From Betaproteobacteria bacterium (GTDB lineage Bacteria; Pseudomonadota; Gammaproteobacteria; Burkholderiales; Usitatibacteraceae), in the NCBI GenBank assembly GCA_003105245.1, contig PQAI01000277.1, positions 1,962-8,718 on the forward strand: a stretch of DNA of 6,757 nucleotides, in the 5' to 3' direction. Positions 5,461-6,757 of the stretch are shown here, piece by piece. The notes below the pieces were generated by a model. That model worked only from the letters and a program-made list of their open reading frames with translations, was not told the origin of the DNA and did no database searches. Position 1 is the first letter of the stretch, and every line of letters starts with the position of its first letter. A program made the position numbers and the translations under genes.

Positions 5461-6300
5461 CTAGGCGCCGCCTTGAGGTTCCTCGGGCTCGGGTTCCGGC
5501 TCCGGTTCCGGCTCCGGCGGCAGGAAGGAAGCCCGCCGCTTCTCCAGGAATGCCGTCACGCCCTCCATCCCCTCCGGAGAGGAGCGCACCTTCGCGATGC
5601 GGTCGGCCGTGTCCTGGATGAGCTCGCTCGTCACCGGGCGATTGGCCACGGCGCGGATGAGCGACTTGCACTCCGCCTGCGCCACCGGGCCGCACTCGAG
5701 CAGGGCGTCCACGATGAGGCCCAACTTCTCGTCGAGGTCTGCCTCGTCCCGCGCGATCTCGTGCACGAGGCCCAGGCGCCAGGCATCGGCGGCATCCATC
5801 TTCTCGGCGGAGAGGAAATAGCGCCGCGCCGCCCGCGCGCCGATGGCCGCGACGACGTAGGGGGAGATCACCGCGGGAATGAGCCCGAGCTTCGCCTCCG
5901 AGAGCGCGAAGGTGGCGCCCATCGTGGCCACCGCGACGTCGCAGCAGGCCACGAGCCCCACGCCGCCGCCGTAAGCGGGTCCCTGCACCCGGGCGACCGT
6001 GGGCTTCTTCAGCTCCGAGAGCGTGCGCATCAGGGCAGCGAGGGCCATGGCGTCGCGCTTGTTCTCCTCGACCGAGGCGCCGGCCACGCGGCGCATCCAG
6101 TTCAGGTCCGCGCCGGCGGAGAAGGACTTCCCGACGCTCGACAGCACCACGACGCGGATGCCTTCCTCGGCCTCCATGGAGCGCAGCGCCTCGGTGAGCT
6201 CGGCGATGAGCGCGTCGTCGAAGGCGTTGTGGCGGTCGGGGCGGTTGAGGGTGACGAGGCCGATGGGGCCCTGGCGGTCGATGGCGAGGTTGGTGGTCAT
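5461..6300 (-). CDS. liuC: Methylglutaconyl-CoA hydratase LiuC (crotonase family)
   Basis: This 279-residue crotonase-fold enzyme most likely hydrates 3-methylglutaconyl-CoA to HMG-CoA in leucine/isovalerate degradation. Motifs: LNRPDRHNAF (18-27), the oxyanion-hole segment SFSAGADLNWMRR (59-71), VQGPAYGGGVGLVACCDVAVA (105-125), and ATFALSEAKLGLIPAVISPYV (129-149). Glu135 matches the second catalytic Glu of enoyl-CoA hydratase (Glu164), while the first (Glu144) is replaced by Gly115, as in LiuC-type proteins. FSAGADLNWM plus the ISPYVVxAIGxRAARRY stretch favour LiuC over a general enoyl-CoA hydratase, and mccB upstream supports this. The normal end, GVTAFLEKRRASF, is followed by an odd 19-residue tail with five Pro-Glu repeats (261-279). 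ATG at 6300 has AGGAAA (6309-6314, minus strand) upstream. A 70-base gap with a palindromic repeat separates it from mccB. General enoyl-CoA hydratase is the alternative. Confidence 0.9.
   Translation of the reverse strand: MTTNLAIDRQGPIGLVTLNRPDRHNAFDDALIAELTEALRSMEAEEGIRVVVLSSVGKSFSAGADLNWMRRVAGASVEENKRDAMALAALMRTLSELKKPTVARVQGPAYGGGVGLVACCDVAVATMGATFALSEAKLGLIPAVISPYVVAAIGARAARRYFLSAEKMDAADAWRLGLVHEIARDEADLDEKLGLIVDALLECGPVAQAECKSLIRAVANRPVTSELIQDTADRIAKVRSSPEGMEGVTAFLEKRRASFLPPEPEPEPEPEPEEPQGGA
5486..5515. repeat. Hexamer tandem repeat encoding the Pro-Glu tail of LiuC
   Basis: Five tandem hexamers on the + strand read GGCTCG, GGTTCC, GGCTCC, GGTTCC, GGCTCC, that is, two exact 12-base copies of GGTTCCGGCTCC (5492-5515) after one diverged unit. 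On the minus strand they encode alternating Pro and Glu. The unit is a multiple of three, so slippage would change tail length without a frameshift. Confidence 0.85.
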
Positions 6301-6308
6301 GGTTGATG

Positions 6309-6314
6309 TTTCCT
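6309..6314 (-). promoter_or_regulatory. Ribosome binding site of liuC
   Basis: On the minus strand AGGAAA lies 8 bases before the liuC ATG (6298-6300), a moderate Shine-Dalgarno that supports this start. It sits just downstream of the left end of the palindromic repeat, so a folded repeat would leave it exposed. Confidence 0.55.
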
Positions 6315-6321
6315 GAGATTA

Positions 6322-6368
6322 ACCCTCACCCCCGGCCCCTCTCCCGGAGGGAGAGGGGAGCCGAGCGT
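6322..6368. repeat. Dispersed palindromic intergenic repeat (REP-like) between mccB and liuC
   Basis: The core CCCCTCTCCC (6336-6345) and GGGAGAGGGG (6349-6358) form a perfect 10-base-pair stem with a GGA loop, preceded by CCCTCACCCCCGG (6323-6335). This matches a short repeat that I recognise as scattered between genes in many GC-rich proteobacterial genomes; its translation gives the familiar spurious peptide NPHPRPLSRRERG. GATTA occurs at both borders (6317-6321 and 6369-6373). The element occupies most of the 70-base gap inside the mccB-liuC transcription unit and may influence mRNA decay or partial termination. No T-run is present on either strand. Confidence 0.85.
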
Positions 6369-6370
6369 GA

Positions 6371-6757
6371 TTACATCCTGAAGACGCCGAAGCGGGTGTC
6401 CTCGACGGGGGCATTGAGCGCGGCGGCCAGGCCCAGGGCCAACACGCGGCGGGTGTCGATCGGGTCGATGACGCCGTCGTCCCAGAGGCGGGCTGTGGCG
6501 TAGTACGGGTGGCCCTGCCTTTCGTACTGCTCGCGGATGGGCGCCTTGAAGGCTTCCTCCTCCTCGGCCGTCCACTTGCCGCCCTTGGCCTCGATGCCGT
6601 CGCGCTTCACGGTGGCCAGCACGCTCGCGGCCTGCTCGCCGCCCATCACGGAGATGCGCGCGTTGGGCCAGCTCCACAGGAAGCGCGGGTTGAAGGCGCG
6701 GCCGCACATCCCGTAGTTCCCGGCGCCGAACGAGCCCCCGAGGATGAGCGTGAGCTT
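6371..6757 (-). CDS. liuB: Methylcrotonyl-CoA carboxylase, carboxyltransferase (beta) subunit, C-terminal part
   Basis: This is the last 128 residues of the biotin-dependent carboxyltransferase subunit (mccB/liuB), which carboxylates 3-methylcrotonyl-CoA to 3-methylglutaconyl-CoA in leucine breakdown. Full proteins have about 535 residues; the 5' end lies beyond base 6757. The visible part starts [22 protein letters not shown] and continues [25 protein letters not shown], a motif set specific to the MCC-beta group of acyl-CoA carboxyltransferases. It ends [31 protein letters not shown] and GVFRM, the usual family C-terminus. The next enzyme of the pathway, LiuC, is encoded directly downstream on the same strand, consistent with a liu operon. 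The stop codon TAA (6371-6373) forms part of one GATTA copy flanking the palindromic repeat. Geranyl-CoA carboxylase (AtuC) is a close relative, but the neighbour and motifs favour MCC. Confidence 0.93.
   Translation of the reverse strand, partial: KLTLILGGSFGAGNYGMCGRAFNPRFLWSWPNARISVMGGEQAASVLATVKRDGIEAKGGKWTAEEEEAFKAPIREQYERQGHPYYATARLWDDGVIDPIDTRRVLALGLAAALNAPVEDTRFGVFRM

Noticed and set aside
6303..6503. Small + strand open frame over the palindromic repeat
   Set aside because: Its NPHPRPLSRRERG peptide is the known spurious translation of this dispersed repeat, and the rest is antisense to mccB.

Overview
This is a GC-rich window (by eye roughly two thirds G+C) packed with codon-biased genes. 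It looks like part of a chromosome of an aerobic proteobacterium, most likely a betaproteobacterium. That placement rests on the gene types (fused isobutyryl-CoA mutase, AcuI/YhdH-type reductase, DUF1289 and CWC proteins, leucine-degradation genes); no marker gene is present to prove it. No tRNA, rRNA, transposase, phage gene or CRISPR array was found.

Positions 1-4083 (+ strand) form a tight five-gene operon with a vitamin B12 theme. It holds the 3' part of icmF (adenosylcobalamin-dependent isobutyryl-CoA mutase), an acuI-type acrylyl-CoA reductase, a BtuF-like cobalamin-binding protein with no signal peptide, a 12-cysteine DUF1289-CWC fusion protein, and a PduO-type cob(I)alamin adenosyltransferase. 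The gaps are 9, 5, -4 and 8 bases, and two ribosome binding sites overlap the preceding stop codon. The adenosyltransferase makes the cofactor used by the mutase. The two genes between acuI and the adenosyltransferase are plausibly cofactor-handling proteins, but that is inference.

Positions 4084-5460 (+ strand) hold two small envelope genes, each standing alone: a 210-residue secreted protein of unknown function and a 128-residue lipoprotein with a YbjQ/RcsF-like C-terminal half. The 226 bases between them contain several adjoining GC-rich inverted repeats, the first beginning in the stop codon of the secreted protein. 

Positions 5461-6757 (- strand) carry leucine/isovalerate catabolism genes: the 3' end of mccB (liuB, methylcrotonyl-CoA carboxylase carboxyltransferase subunit) followed by liuC (methylglutaconyl-CoA hydratase). 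LiuC has an unusual Pro-Glu repeat tail. Between the two genes lies a short dispersed palindromic repeat flanked by GATTA direct repeats, one of which includes the mccB stop codon. The two catabolic clusters are convergent and both handle branched short-chain acyl-CoAs.

The most interesting material is the middle of the B12 operon: a cytoplasmic substrate-binding-protein homologue and a cysteine-rich putative metal or Fe-S protein placed directly before the adenosyltransferase.
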